From an uncultured Clostridia bacterium (GTDB lineage: Bacteria > Bacillota > Clostridia > Christensenellales > Borkfalkiaceae), in NCBI GenBank assembly GCA_934272745.1, contig CAKQSI010000005.1, positions 1 through 64,000 on the forward strand: a stretch of 64,000 nt of DNA. The letters run 5' to 3'. Positions 34,325 to 42,275 of this stretch are shown here, piece after piece (positions within the stretch are counted from its first letter, which is position 1; the number at the start of each line of letters is the position of its first letter). A model generated the notes under the pieces. The model worked only from the letters and a program-made list of their open reading frames with translations. It had not been told where the DNA came from and ran no database searches. A program made the translations under genes and the position numbers.

Positions 34325-34422
34325 GCGTTCGATCGGGGCTTTCGGCTATAACGATCTTGTTTCCCAATCCCCTAAACACCACACAAGGTCACAGGTTTTG
34401 CGGAACCCCGATCGGGCGTTTT
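34325..34422 (+). terminator. Bipartite terminator-like hairpin with a 67-nt loop
   Basis: GCGTTCGATCGGGG (34325-34338) pairs with CCCCGATCGGGCGT (34406-34419, with G-U pairs), followed by a short T run. The large loop is pyrimidine-rich and may hold further structure, so a small RNA or attenuator is possible. Confidence 0.55.
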
Positions 34423-34505
34423 ATTAAAGCGCCGTGCGGAAAACTTCGGTAAACATATAAGACAAAAAATATATAAGGCAAGCGCAGCCGCGCTTTGCCG
34501 GATGA

Positions 34506-34534
34506 TTTAATTTCGGTTATTTTTCCGATACAAT
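34506..34534 (+). promoter_or_regulatory. Probable promoter of the TasA-like gene
   Basis: TTTAAT (34506-34511), 17-base spacer, TACAAT (34529-34534). The -10 lies inside a TTTCCGA/TCGGAAA inverted repeat, a possible operator. Confidence 0.5.
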
Positions 34535-34579
34535 CGGAAAGGTAAATAAACAAAAATTTTTTGTAAGGAGAAACCCAAA

Positions 34580-35338
34580 ATGAAGAAATTCAGAAAACTC
34601 GTCCCTGCACTCTGCATGCTTCTCGTGTCTGCTGTGCTGATGGGCACCTCGACCTACGCCTGGTTCTCTATGAACAAGACGGTCACCGCTTCCGGTATGC
34701 AGGTTACTGCAAAATCCAACTCGACGTTCCTTTTAATCGGAAATGCTGATACGGTTGGAACCAACAAAACTGGTCTTACTGATACTGTTACTGCCGCAAA
34801 ACAGGGCACCGCGACCGAGGTCTATCCCGCATTTTATGCAGCAGAAGCCGGCACATTCCCCGGAAAAGATTCGACTACTACCACTAAAGGAAAATGGTAT
34901 ACCGCAAAGAGCGATAATGCTGGACAGGTCGCCTCTAATATTACCGTTTCCGAAATTGAAACAGCTAAAGAAGGCGACTATTATATTGAATATAAAGTTT
35001 GGCTCACGCTTTCTAGCGATTCCGAAGATTATAAGGGTACCTTGAATCTTGCCTTTGCTCTCGAAAATATCGGCGCCACAACTGCGGATGCTGCTGTAGC
35101 AGCGGTTGTAACCGTTGGAAGCAATGCCGCGATTAAAATGAGTAATGCGACTGTTGCTGCAAACGCAGGTATTGCAACTGCCACGATTACTAACTTCGAG
35201 ATTACCAAAACGAACGCAATTGAAGTTTCCGTAAAGGTCTATGTGGACGGAACTTCTACTAATGTGTACAGCAATTACATCAACACGGCTGGCAATACCA
35301 TTTCTGGATCTGCAAAGATCACCTTCACGCTTTCTTAA
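34580..35338 (+). CDS. TasA-like fibre subunit (SipW substrate)
   Basis: 252 residues with a textbook SipW-dependent signal: MKKFRKLVPALCMLLVSA, then STYAWFSMNKTVTASGM just after the cleavage region. The mature part is Ala/Thr/Val-rich, low in Cys, predicted all-beta, with a plain composition expected of a polymerising subunit. Its codon use is AT-richer and its ribosome site (AAGGAG) and own promoter suggest high expression, consistent with a major structural subunit. In Bacillus, TasA forms biofilm fibres after cleavage by SipW; the same role is inferred here. A hairpin follows, then the SipW-like peptidase gene. Confidence 0.82.
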   Translation: MKKFRKLVPALCMLLVSAVLMGTSTYAWFSMNKTVTASGMQVTAKSNSTFLLIGNADTVGTNKTGLTDTVTAAKQGTATEVYPAFYAAEAGTFPGKDSTTTTKGKWYTAKSDNAGQVASNITVSEIETAKEGDYYIEYKVWLTLSSDSEDYKGTLNLAFALENIGATTADAAVAAVVTVGSNAAIKMSNATVAANAGIATATITNFEITKTNAIEVSVKVYVDGTSTNVYSNYINTAGNTISGSAKITFTLS

Positions 35339-35372
35339 TTTAAGCTAAGGGTTGATTACAATGAAAATTGTC

Positions 35373-35395
35373 CCCGGGCGGAAATTCCGCCCGGG
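35373..35395 (+). terminator. GC-rich hairpin after the TasA-like gene
   Basis: An 11-bp perfect stem (35373-35383 with 35385-35395). A true T run is missing, so it may act partly as a terminator or stabilise the highly expressed upstream message. Confidence 0.6.
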
Positions 35396-35530
35396 CAGAC
35401 AAAGTATATTTGTTTTTATCAAAAAGTGCGGCAGTCAAAGGAAACGCAAAATCGTATTTCCATAAACTGCGCAGCAAATGATTTATTCCGATTGCCGCAG
35501 GCGACGGGGATCGTTTTCGGCAGAGATTCA

Positions 35531-35614
35531 GGCAAGGACAGCCTTGCAAAGGCACGGAAGGTAAAGACCGCAAAGTGCCGGTAAAAAGAAAGGGAACCGG
35601 GCAAACCGCCCGGT
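35531..35614 (+). ncRNA. Structured leader before the SipW-like gene
   Basis: Three hairpins in a row: GCAAGG/CCTTGC (35532-35547), GGCAC/GTGCC (35551-35579) enclosing GACCGCAAAG, and ACCGGGC/GCCCGGT (35596-35614). Two GCAAAG motifs recall c-di-GMP-I aptamers, but the pairing differs from the two clear copies. An RNA regulator is possible but not identified. Confidence 0.35.
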
Positions 35615-35628
35615 ATGTGGTGTAAATT

Positions 35629-36447
35629 ATGGAAACACAAAAAACAGCAAATAAGACCAAAAAGGTACTGGGCATTGTCCTCAACGTCATTCTTTGGGCG
35701 TTCGTCGTCTTTGCGGTCGTTGTGACGGTGATCGCCGTTTCCGCTTCTACCAACGCTAAAAAGGTGCCGACCGTGGGCGGGAAGTGCTATCTCAACGTAT
35801 TGACCGACTCCATGGACGGAGAAAAACCCTGGTACGCCCCCGAAGACAAGCCTGCGGGCTTCAAATCCGGCACGCTCGTCATCGGGAAATATATTGCCGA
35901 AAAACCGGAAGCCATCGACCGCCTTGCGGTCGGCGACGTCATTTCCTTTGAATGGGACATCGACGGCGACGGCAAGAAAGAAATCAACACCCACCGTATT
36001 ATCGATATCGAATACGACGCGGAAGGTAAGTTAATGTATGCCTATACGCGCGGCGACAATCTGGCGTCGGAGCCGGGCGAAAGTCTGGAATCCTTAAAGG
36101 CGCGCGGCGAAACCGTCCGCAGGGACGCGATCGTTGCCCTTTACACCGGCAAAAAGGTAAACGGACTGGGAAACGTCTTCAAATTCTTAGGCTCCAAAGC
36201 GGGCTTCGGCTGGTGCATTCTGCTCCCGCTCGGTCTGTTCTTCGTGTACGAACTGGTCGTGTTTATCTTCACGGTTCAGAAAGTCATGCGCGGCAACAAA
36301 AAAGTGATCACCGCGGAGGATGAAGAACTCATCAAGCAGAAAGCCATCGAGGAATATCTGCGCCGCCAAAGCGAAACCGCAAACGGCGAAAATAGCGCCG
36401 CTTCGGAATCCGCTCCCGAAAAGAGCGAAGACGACGACAAACACTAA
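35629..36447 (+). CDS. SipW-like (ER-type) signal peptidase I, copy 1
   Basis: 272 residues of the S26B signal peptidase group. A membrane segment (about 13-36) is followed by the catalytic Ser in NVLTDSMDGE (about 65) and the catalytic His in NTHRIID (about 122), replacing the Lys of ordinary bacterial signal peptidases. A second membrane segment (about 184-207) and an acidic C-terminal cytoplasmic tail follow. SipW-type enzymes process TasA-like proteins, many of which are encoded around it. The active-site context TDSMDG is less typical than the GSMEST of the second copy (41356-42192), suggesting different substrates. The ribosome site is weak, and the gene follows a structured leader. Confidence 0.85.
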   Translation: METQKTANKTKKVLGIVLNVILWAFVVFAVVVTVIAVSASTNAKKVPTVGGKCYLNVLTDSMDGEKPWYAPEDKPAGFKSGTLVIGKYIAEKPEAIDRLAVGDVISFEWDIDGDGKKEINTHRIIDIEYDAEGKLMYAYTRGDNLASEPGESLESLKARGETVRRDAIVALYTGKKVNGLGNVFKFLGSKAGFGWCILLPLGLFFVYELVVFIFTVQKVMRGNKKVITAEDEELIKQKAIEEYLRRQSETANGENSAASESAPEKSEDDDKH

Positions 36448-36837
36448 AAACGAAATTTCTGCCGCGGCTTATCTTTCTGTTAAGCCCGGCATTTTCGGGA
36501 AATCTGCCGCCTTTGGCTTTTGCGGGGAACCGCAGGTTTTCCGTCCGGCTTTTCCCGGGAGTTGCTTTAGCGACTTTCGGCGCCCGGACGAAAACGGACA
36601 CGGCAAAAGACGGCTTTCCCTATATTTACGCGGCGGCATGTTGCGTGGGCGCTGTATCACCGAGGCGGTGCGCCGCCACTTATGCGGCGTATGCTAGATG
36701 GCTGCCGTTATACGCGGCGGCATGCTGCCGCTTCTTACGCGGCGTGTGCTGCGCGGCTCGGACTGTGCCCGACTTTCGCGGTTTGCCGCCATTTTTGTAT
36801 TTCCCGGGGGAAACCCGGAACTCTTGAGGAATTGCCG
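36448..36837 (+). other. GC-rich gap with short repeats
   Basis: No convincing gene, although one frame stays open into the AAA+ gene. Four TTAyGCGGCGkmATGCTGC-like units lie at 36626, 36680, 36708 and 36734. TTGAGGA at 36824-36830 is the ribosome site of the next gene. Confidence 0.5.
36626..36755 (+). repeat. Four short GCGGCG-rich repeats
   Basis: Similar units of about 20 bases (TTACGCGGCGGCATGTTGCG-like) at 36626, 36680, 36708 and 36734, irregularly spaced. Confidence 0.55.
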
Positions 36838-38400
36838 ATGAACGCTTTTTTATACGGGTTTCTGACCTGGTTCAAACTGTTTTTCAGTCATATGTTAAAC
36901 GGGATTCTGATGATCGGAAAGGGGATCGTTTACGGAATCGCGAATATTTTCGATTTCCCGTACTATTTCAAACTCTGGTCGGACGAAAAAGTCAATTTCG
37001 GCGCCATGGACTGGATCTTATCCATTCTCGCGTTTATTCTCGCGTTCGCCATCTGGGCGGGGCTGATCTTTCTGCTGGTTCTGGGGATCCGCAAATTCGT
37101 GCGCTTCCGCAAGACCCTGATCGGGAACGAGGATTTGCTGGAAGAAATTTCCGATCTGCACCGCGACGTTCTGCGCCTGACGCAGGAAAAAGAACGCATC
37201 ATGCAACTCAAAGTCACGCAGGCGGGACTTTCGTACGAGCAGATGAAGCGCATGTTTGAAGACGAGTTTAAGGAAGTCGAAAACGCGCTGGACGGCATGG
37301 AAGCGGCGGAAAAGGAAAAAGATACCCGCTTTGCCCGTCTTACCACGGTAGACGAAAAATACGTTTATTACAATCCGCCGAAGTACGAAACCGACCTTTC
37401 GCTCGCAGCCCTTTGCGACGACCTGCACAATTTTGCCTGCTACAATAACAAACTTTATTATGATATCAAAACCATCCGCCTGATGTTTGCGGGGCTTGCC
37501 ACCACAAAACTCATCGTATTGCAGGGTATTTCCGGTACCGGTAAAACTTCGTTGCCGTACGTTATGGGTAAGTATTTTGAAAACGACGCAACCATCGCTT
37601 CGGTGCAGCCTTCCTGGCGCGACCGCAACGAACTGTTCGGCTACTTCAACGAATTCACCAAAAAGTTCAACGAAACCGAAGTGCTGCGCCGCATTTACGA
37701 GTCGGGGTATAACGACGACATCAACGTAATCATTCTGGACGAAATGAACATCGCCCGCGTGGAATACTACTTTGCGGAAATGCTTTCCGTCCTCGAAATG
37801 CCCGATCCCAAAGAATGGAAGATCGAACTGGTGCCGTCCTCGTGGGAAAGCGATCCCAAGCGCCTTACGGGCGGCAATCTTCAAATTCCGCAGAACGTCT
37901 GGTACATCGGTACCATCAACAACGACGACTCCACGTTCTCGGTTTCCGATAAGGTGTACGACCGTGCGTTTGTCATCAATCTGGACAGCAAGGGGATTCC
38001 GTTTGAAGCCCCCGCGACCGAAGCCAAGCGCATTTCCTATTCTTACGTGGAAGAAATGTATCGCAAAGCCGTGGAAAAAGCCCCAGTTTCGGACGAAGTT
38101 CTGCAAAAAATTGCCGATCTCGATCTGTACGTCATCGAAAAATTCCGCGTAGCGTTCGGTAACCGTATCATGAAGCAGTTAAAAATCTTCGTTCCGGTTT
38201 ACGTCGCCTGCGGCGGAACCGAAACCGAAGCGCTCGACTACATGCTGGCGACCAAAGTATTCCGCAAGTTTGAAAGTCTGAATCTTTCGCTGATCCGCGA
38301 TGAAATCCGCGGACTGATCGCCTACCTCGATCAACTGTTCGGCAAAGGCGAAATGAAAGAATGTATCGATTACCTGAAACGCCTGCAAAAAACCTACTAA
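36838..38400 (+). CDS. Membrane-anchored McrB-like AAA+ ATPase
   Basis: 520 residues. The N-terminal part has two hydrophobic regions (about 10-40 and 58-85), then a coiled coil (about 95-160). The AAA+ domain (about 195-520) has Walker A GISGTGKTS (about 226-234), Walker B VIILDEMNIARVEYYF (about 298-313) and GTINNDDSTFSVSDKVYDRA (about 358-377), the sensor/arginine-finger pattern typical of McrB-type ATPases. McrB powers modification-dependent restriction together with McrC. Here the membrane anchor, the absence of a DNA-binding N-terminal domain and the setting among surface-protein genes argue for another role, such as powering assembly or remodelling at the membrane. It pairs with the DUF2357 gene 16 bases downstream. 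ATG 36838 follows TTGAGGA. Confidence 0.78.
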   Translation: MNAFLYGFLTWFKLFFSHMLNGILMIGKGIVYGIANIFDFPYYFKLWSDEKVNFGAMDWILSILAFILAFAIWAGLIFLLVLGIRKFVRFRKTLIGNEDLLEEISDLHRDVLRLTQEKERIMQLKVTQAGLSYEQMKRMFEDEFKEVENALDGMEAAEKEKDTRFARLTTVDEKYVYYNPPKYETDLSLAALCDDLHNFACYNNKLYYDIKTIRLMFAGLATTKLIVLQGISGTGKTSLPYVMGKYFENDATIASVQPSWRDRNELFGYFNEFTKKFNETEVLRRIYESGYNDDINVIILDEMNIARVEYYFAEMLSVLEMPDPKEWKIELVPSSWESDPKRLTGGNLQIPQNVWYIGTINNDDSTFSVSDKVYDRAFVINLDSKGIPFEAPATEAKRISYSYVEEMYRKAVEKAPVSDEVLQKIADLDLYVIEKFRVAFGNRIMKQLKIFVPVYVACGGTETEALDYMLATKVFRKFESLNLSLIRDEIRGLIAYLDQLFGKGEMKECIDYLKRLQKTY

Positions 38401-38416
38401 CGTCAGGGGATAACCT

Positions 38417-41356
38417 ATGTTTCATTCCGATCCCACAACCGAAAATAAAGGTGCGGCGGAAGAGAAAGAAAACGCGTTCGGCTGGATTGACAAACTTCGT
38501 TACGAAAAATCTTTCGCGGCGAAGCTGGCGCTTTCCGATAACTTCGTTAAAAACGCGTACGCCGTTCTCACCACCGACCTGCTTTCGTACGAAAAAGTAA
38601 AAACTTCCGTCCATTGGTCGGGGGTTACTTTTTCCGTGGGCAGAATCCGCGCGGCGTCGATCGCTTTCAGCGGCAAAACGCTGTGTTTGTATCTGGCGCT
38701 TTCGCCCGGAGAATTTGCGGACGGAAAATATAAAGTCACCGACGCGTCTTCGGTCAGAAAGCGCGAAAAAACGCCGGCGCTCCTTAAAATCCGCAGCGAC
38801 GGCGCGCTTCGTCACGCCGAAAAACTGATCGCGGCGCTGGCTGCGGCGCTGGAATTAAAGCCGCGCGCCGTTTTAAGTGAGCCGGTCACAGCCAAAAGCT
38901 TTCCCGCGGACAGTTTCGGAAACCTTCTGGCGCGCGGACTGATTCGCCTCGTCCGCACGGGAAAACGCGGCGAACCCCAAACAGAACCCGCAGAAACCTC
39001 GCAGGCCCTCCTGCAAACTTCCGCCTTTCAGGAAACGGAGATCGAATCCGAACCTTTTCCAAAAGAAGATTTTTCGGACGACATTTACGGCGATACGGTA
39101 AAGACGTCGGAAGGGCTCCTTTCCCGCTACCGCCTGTTCGGCGAAATTTTAGAGCATATGGCGCAAGGCGCGGCAACCGCAAAACTTTCCAAAAAAGTGT
39201 TGCTCCGCTCCATTGACGAAATCTGGGTAAACGCCGTGGAAGAAGTACTTCCCGCGCTGGATACCTTAATTCGTCGCCCGACCGGTTTTATTGCCGAAAC
39301 CGAAGAAGTTCTGCCCATCGAGTTAACTAAAAAAATCACGGGGCGCTCGGTACAACACTTAGCGCGCCATTCCGATTATATTTCCACCACCGACGACGGC
39401 GAACTGATGCCGACCAAGATCCTCAACGTCTTCCGCGAGGATTCGCTTTTAACTTACGAAAACAAATTTCTGAACACCCTGCTCGACCGGCTGTACGTTT
39501 TCGTCGATCGCAGGTACCGCGTGGGGAAGGACTTCGGCGCGGACGAAACCTCCACCGAACTGACCTTTTCGGACGTCTTTCTGCACGGAGATTATACTTG
39601 CAAAGTGGGACTGAACGTCGAAATTTCCAAGAAAATCGACGAAAATACGGAGGCGCCGCACGCCATTCCGGACAGTCCGTTGTTCCGCCGCGTGGAAAAA
39701 CTGCACGGCATCGTTTCCGCCTATAAGCAGTCCGATTTCGCCAAAAAAATGGGCACGGCGTACATTCACCCGCCCGTCATGCGTACCAACGCGATTCTGA
39801 AAAATAAATATTTCCGTCAATGCCTCGCCCTTTGGGAGTTTATCGAAAGCTACGACGACGCCGGTTACGGCATCACGGTAGAGGAGCATGCGGAAAACCT
39901 GACCGAAGGGCATCTCCGCAGGATTTACGGCGGGCTTGCCGTGCAATATCTCGTCTTCCGCCACGACGTGACGGGGGACTTCGACGAAGAAAAAACGCTG
40001 GCTTCGTACCTGTTTCCGACCATCGATCCGCGCATTGTGACCGACAAGTCGGAACTCTCGCGCGAGTCGTTCGACCGGTCGTTTAAAGATGCCGATTCCG
40101 CAGAGGAAGAAGATATCCTTTTTGCCATGGAGGTTGCGCTTCTTGCGGACGAAACATGGGAAAAACGCGCCGAGGAAGAGGAGCGGCAAAAAGCGCTCGA
40201 AAAAGCGGCGGAAGAAGAACGGGAAGAGGAATTCCCCGAGGAAGACCTTGCGGAAGAGGACGAAGAAGCGGAGATCGCTGCGGAAACCGTCGGAGAGGCA
40301 GGCTTCGGCTTTGCCGCATATCGCAGGACGTTCCTTGCCAATCTGTCCCTTTCGTCGGAAGAAACCAAGGCGCGGTTCGTCGCGCTCGGCAATCATCTTT
40401 TGGGGTATCGTGGCGTGAAATACCGCATCAGCAAGCGTTTTTGCACCTTCAATCGAGGAAGAGATCGCCTTTTGCAGGTGGAAGTGCGCGGAAACGTATT
40501 AAAACTTTATTTTGCTCTGGAGGCGGCGACCGCCGACCCCAAATATCACCTGCGGGACGTTTCCGCCGTCAGATCGCACGAAAAGACGCCGGCGCAGTTC
40601 CGCGAAAAAAGCCGCCGCGGGGAAGTTTACGCAGCCGACTTAGTGCGGCTTCTTGCCGAAAAATTCGGACTGAAAGCGCGTAAAACGCCGGGAGAAGAAC
40701 TTTCCGTGCTTGACTATCCCTACCGCACGGTGGAAGAACTTGTAGCGCTCGGGCTCATCACGCCGGTCGCTGCAAGAAACGCGCCGGCAAATCCGGAAAT
40801 TTCCGCCGCGCTTTCGGAAGAAATCCGGACTCTTGCGGGCGAAAAGCAAACGAGCGTTTCTTCTCCCGCGCGGGAAAGCGGCGCCGCTGCAGCCGATAGA
40901 ATTCCGACCGGAGTTCTCGCTCCCGAAGTGGAAGCGCTGCGCGCCCCCGTGGACAAAACGCGGGAGGAAGCGTACGATTCCTCTTCTTCCGCGCCCCTTT
41001 CCGCAGCGGAAAGCACGGCAGGTAAAGAAGAAATGCAAAAAGCCGGCGAAGAAACGGTCAAAGCGATCGCTCTGGAGCGCGCCGAAAAGCAGCGCGAAGA
41101 GCAAAAACAGAAAAGACTGGCAGAAGAAGAACAACGCGCCAAGGAAGAAGATTTTCCCGAAATCGTCTTCCGCGTGGACGCCGATTATACGAACCCCGAA
41201 AACGCAGGGCTGGACGATACCAGCGGTTTCTTAACCTTTGAAAAAGAGATCGCCGCCGGCGGAATGAACGCCGCAAGGAAAAAAGAGGACGACGAAGTCC
41301 ACGATTTTATCCGCACGGTGTTCAGCAAACGCACCAAGAAAAACCGTAAAAAATAA
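38417..41356 (+). CDS. DUF2357 (McrC-like) protein with duplicated flanking domain
   Basis: 979 residues. A central region (about 255-545) matches DUF2357, the McrC-type partner of McrB-like ATPases (RRPTGFIAETEEVLPIE, LTYENKFLNTLLDRLYVFVD). A domain of about 130 residues occurs twice, near 25-165 and 630-765: each has an S.....Y..L...LL.Y..VK start, an F..GR segment, LxLYxAL, a KYxxxDxSxVRxxEKTP motif and a closing LxLK. Acidic, coiled-coil-prone linkers (about 575-625 and 865-910) follow. No PD-(D/E)xK nuclease triad is obvious. It probably works with the adjacent membrane AAA+ ATPase. Its stop overlaps the start of the second SipW-like peptidase (TAATG). The identity of the duplicated domain is unknown to me. 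Confidence 0.68.
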   Translation: MFHSDPTTENKGAAEEKENAFGWIDKLRYEKSFAAKLALSDNFVKNAYAVLTTDLLSYEKVKTSVHWSGVTFSVGRIRAASIAFSGKTLCLYLALSPGEFADGKYKVTDASSVRKREKTPALLKIRSDGALRHAEKLIAALAAALELKPRAVLSEPVTAKSFPADSFGNLLARGLIRLVRTGKRGEPQTEPAETSQALLQTSAFQETEIESEPFPKEDFSDDIYGDTVKTSEGLLSRYRLFGEILEHMAQGAATAKLSKKVLLRSIDEIWVNAVEEVLPALDTLIRRPTGFIAETEEVLPIELTKKITGRSVQHLARHSDYISTTDDGELMPTKILNVFREDSLLTYENKFLNTLLDRLYVFVDRRYRVGKDFGADETSTELTFSDVFLHGDYTCKVGLNVEISKKIDENTEAPHAIPDSPLFRRVEKLHGIVSAYKQSDFAKKMGTAYIHPPVMRTNAILKNKYFRQCLALWEFIESYDDAGYGITVEEHAENLTEGHLRRIYGGLAVQYLVFRHDVTGDFDEEKTLASYLFPTIDPRIVTDKSELSRESFDRSFKDADSAEEEDILFAMEVALLADETWEKRAEEEERQKALEKAAEEEREEEFPEEDLAEEDEEAEIAAETVGEAGFGFAAYRRTFLANLSLSSEETKARFVALGNHLLGYRGVKYRISKRFCTFNRGRDRLLQVEVRGNVLKLYFALEAATADPKYHLRDVSAVRSHEKTPAQFREKSRRGEVYAADLVRLLAEKFGLKARKTPGEELSVLDYPYRTVEELVALGLITPVAARNAPANPEISAALSEEIRTLAGEKQTSVSSPARESGAAAADRIPTGVLAPEVEALRAPVDKTREEAYDSSSSAPLSAAESTAGKEEMQKAGEETVKAIALERAEKQREEQKQKRLAEEEQRAKEEDFPEIVFRVDADYTNPENAGLDDTSGFLTFEKEIAAGGMNAARKKEDDEVHDFIRTVFSKRTKKNRKK

Positions 41357-42192
41357 TGGCAGAAAATCGTAAATCGTTGAAAAGTAAAATCGCGACTGCG
41401 GCGCTCGTCGCCGTCGGCGTTGTGTGTCTCGCGGCGTTTCTGTCCTGTACCGTGTTCCGGAAAAATAAGGACAGACCGGCTTTTTTGTTCGGACACGCGT
41501 ACCTGTACGTCGAAACGGGCAGTATGGAAAGCACCATTCCTTCCCGCAGTTATATTCTCGTTAAAAAAGCGGGGAAGACCGCGCCGAAAATCGGCGACGT
41601 TATCGTCTTTATCTGTCACGATCCCACGCTTCCCGTATACGGGAAAATGGTAACCCACCGCGTGGTGGACGTCACGCCGGAGGGGGAATACGTCACCAAA
41701 GGGGATAACCCTTTAAGCAGTATCGATAAAACCACAGTAAAAAGCGAAGACGTCGTGGCGTTTTACGTCCGTAGCAGCAAAATCCTGACTTTTTTCGGCA
41801 GGCTGTTCTCGTCGAAAGCGGGGCTGTTTATTATCATCGGCATGTTCGCGTTTGCGGTCGTCTTCGTCTATCTGCCCGACATCATCAAAAGCATGACCGA
41901 AGAAAAGTCCGCCGAAGAGGAAAAGGAAGCGGCACTTCGGGCGCGGATCGAAGAAGAGGTTCGCCGGCTGGAAAAAGAGGGCGCGCTTTCAAAACCGGAC
42001 GGCGATTCCGGCGGAAACCCGGACGGAGAAAGTCCGGAGGATTTTTCCTCCCCGGCAAAAGAGCGGGAAATCGCAGATTTCACCGAGCCGCAAGAAGATA
42101 AATCCGCACAATCCGAAGCGGCGCCGCAGGGTAAAAAACCGGCGCAAGCCGTCCGCAAGACCGCAGAAAATCAAAACCGTAACGCAAAATAA
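41356..42192 (+). CDS. SipW-like (ER-type) signal peptidase I, copy 2
   Basis: 278 residues: a membrane segment (about 11-33), the catalytic Ser in YVETGSMESTIPS (about 56), box with IGDVIVF, the catalytic His in MVTHRVVD (about 98), KGDNPLS, a second membrane segment (about 152-174), then a long charged coiled-coil and disordered cytoplasmic tail (about 178-278). The Ser/His dyad places it in the SipW/ER group. Translation is coupled to the DUF2357 gene by a one-base overlap, which ties the peptidase to the McrB-like/DUF2357 pair. The long tail may bind those proteins (inference). Confidence 0.88.
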   Translation: MAENRKSLKSKIATAALVAVGVVCLAAFLSCTVFRKNKDRPAFLFGHAYLYVETGSMESTIPSRSYILVKKAGKTAPKIGDVIVFICHDPTLPVYGKMVTHRVVDVTPEGEYVTKGDNPLSSIDKTTVKSEDVVAFYVRSSKILTFFGRLFSSKAGLFIIIGMFAFAVVFVYLPDIIKSMTEEKSAEEEKEAALRARIEEEVRRLEKEGALSKPDGDSGGNPDGESPEDFSSPAKEREIADFTEPQEDKSAQSEAAPQGKKPAQAVRKTAENQNRNAK

Positions 42193-42275
42193 GCGTTTTC
42201 GTAGCGTAAATACGGATCGACGTTGCACGGTTTGCATGAAAACGTAAGCAAAGGACAAAACGCAAGTAATCGCCC

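Larger units (their letters stand above)
34241..34579 (+). other. Regulatory gap before the TasA-like gene
   Basis: No gene seen. It contains the bipartite hairpin 34325-34422 and a promoter candidate (34506-34534). Confidence 0.5.

Noticed and set aside
36838..41356. Ordinary McrBC restriction system
   Set aside because: The ATPase has membrane segments instead of a DNA-binding domain, the partner shows no obvious nuclease triad, and the context is surface-protein export. Restriction is kept only as an alternative.
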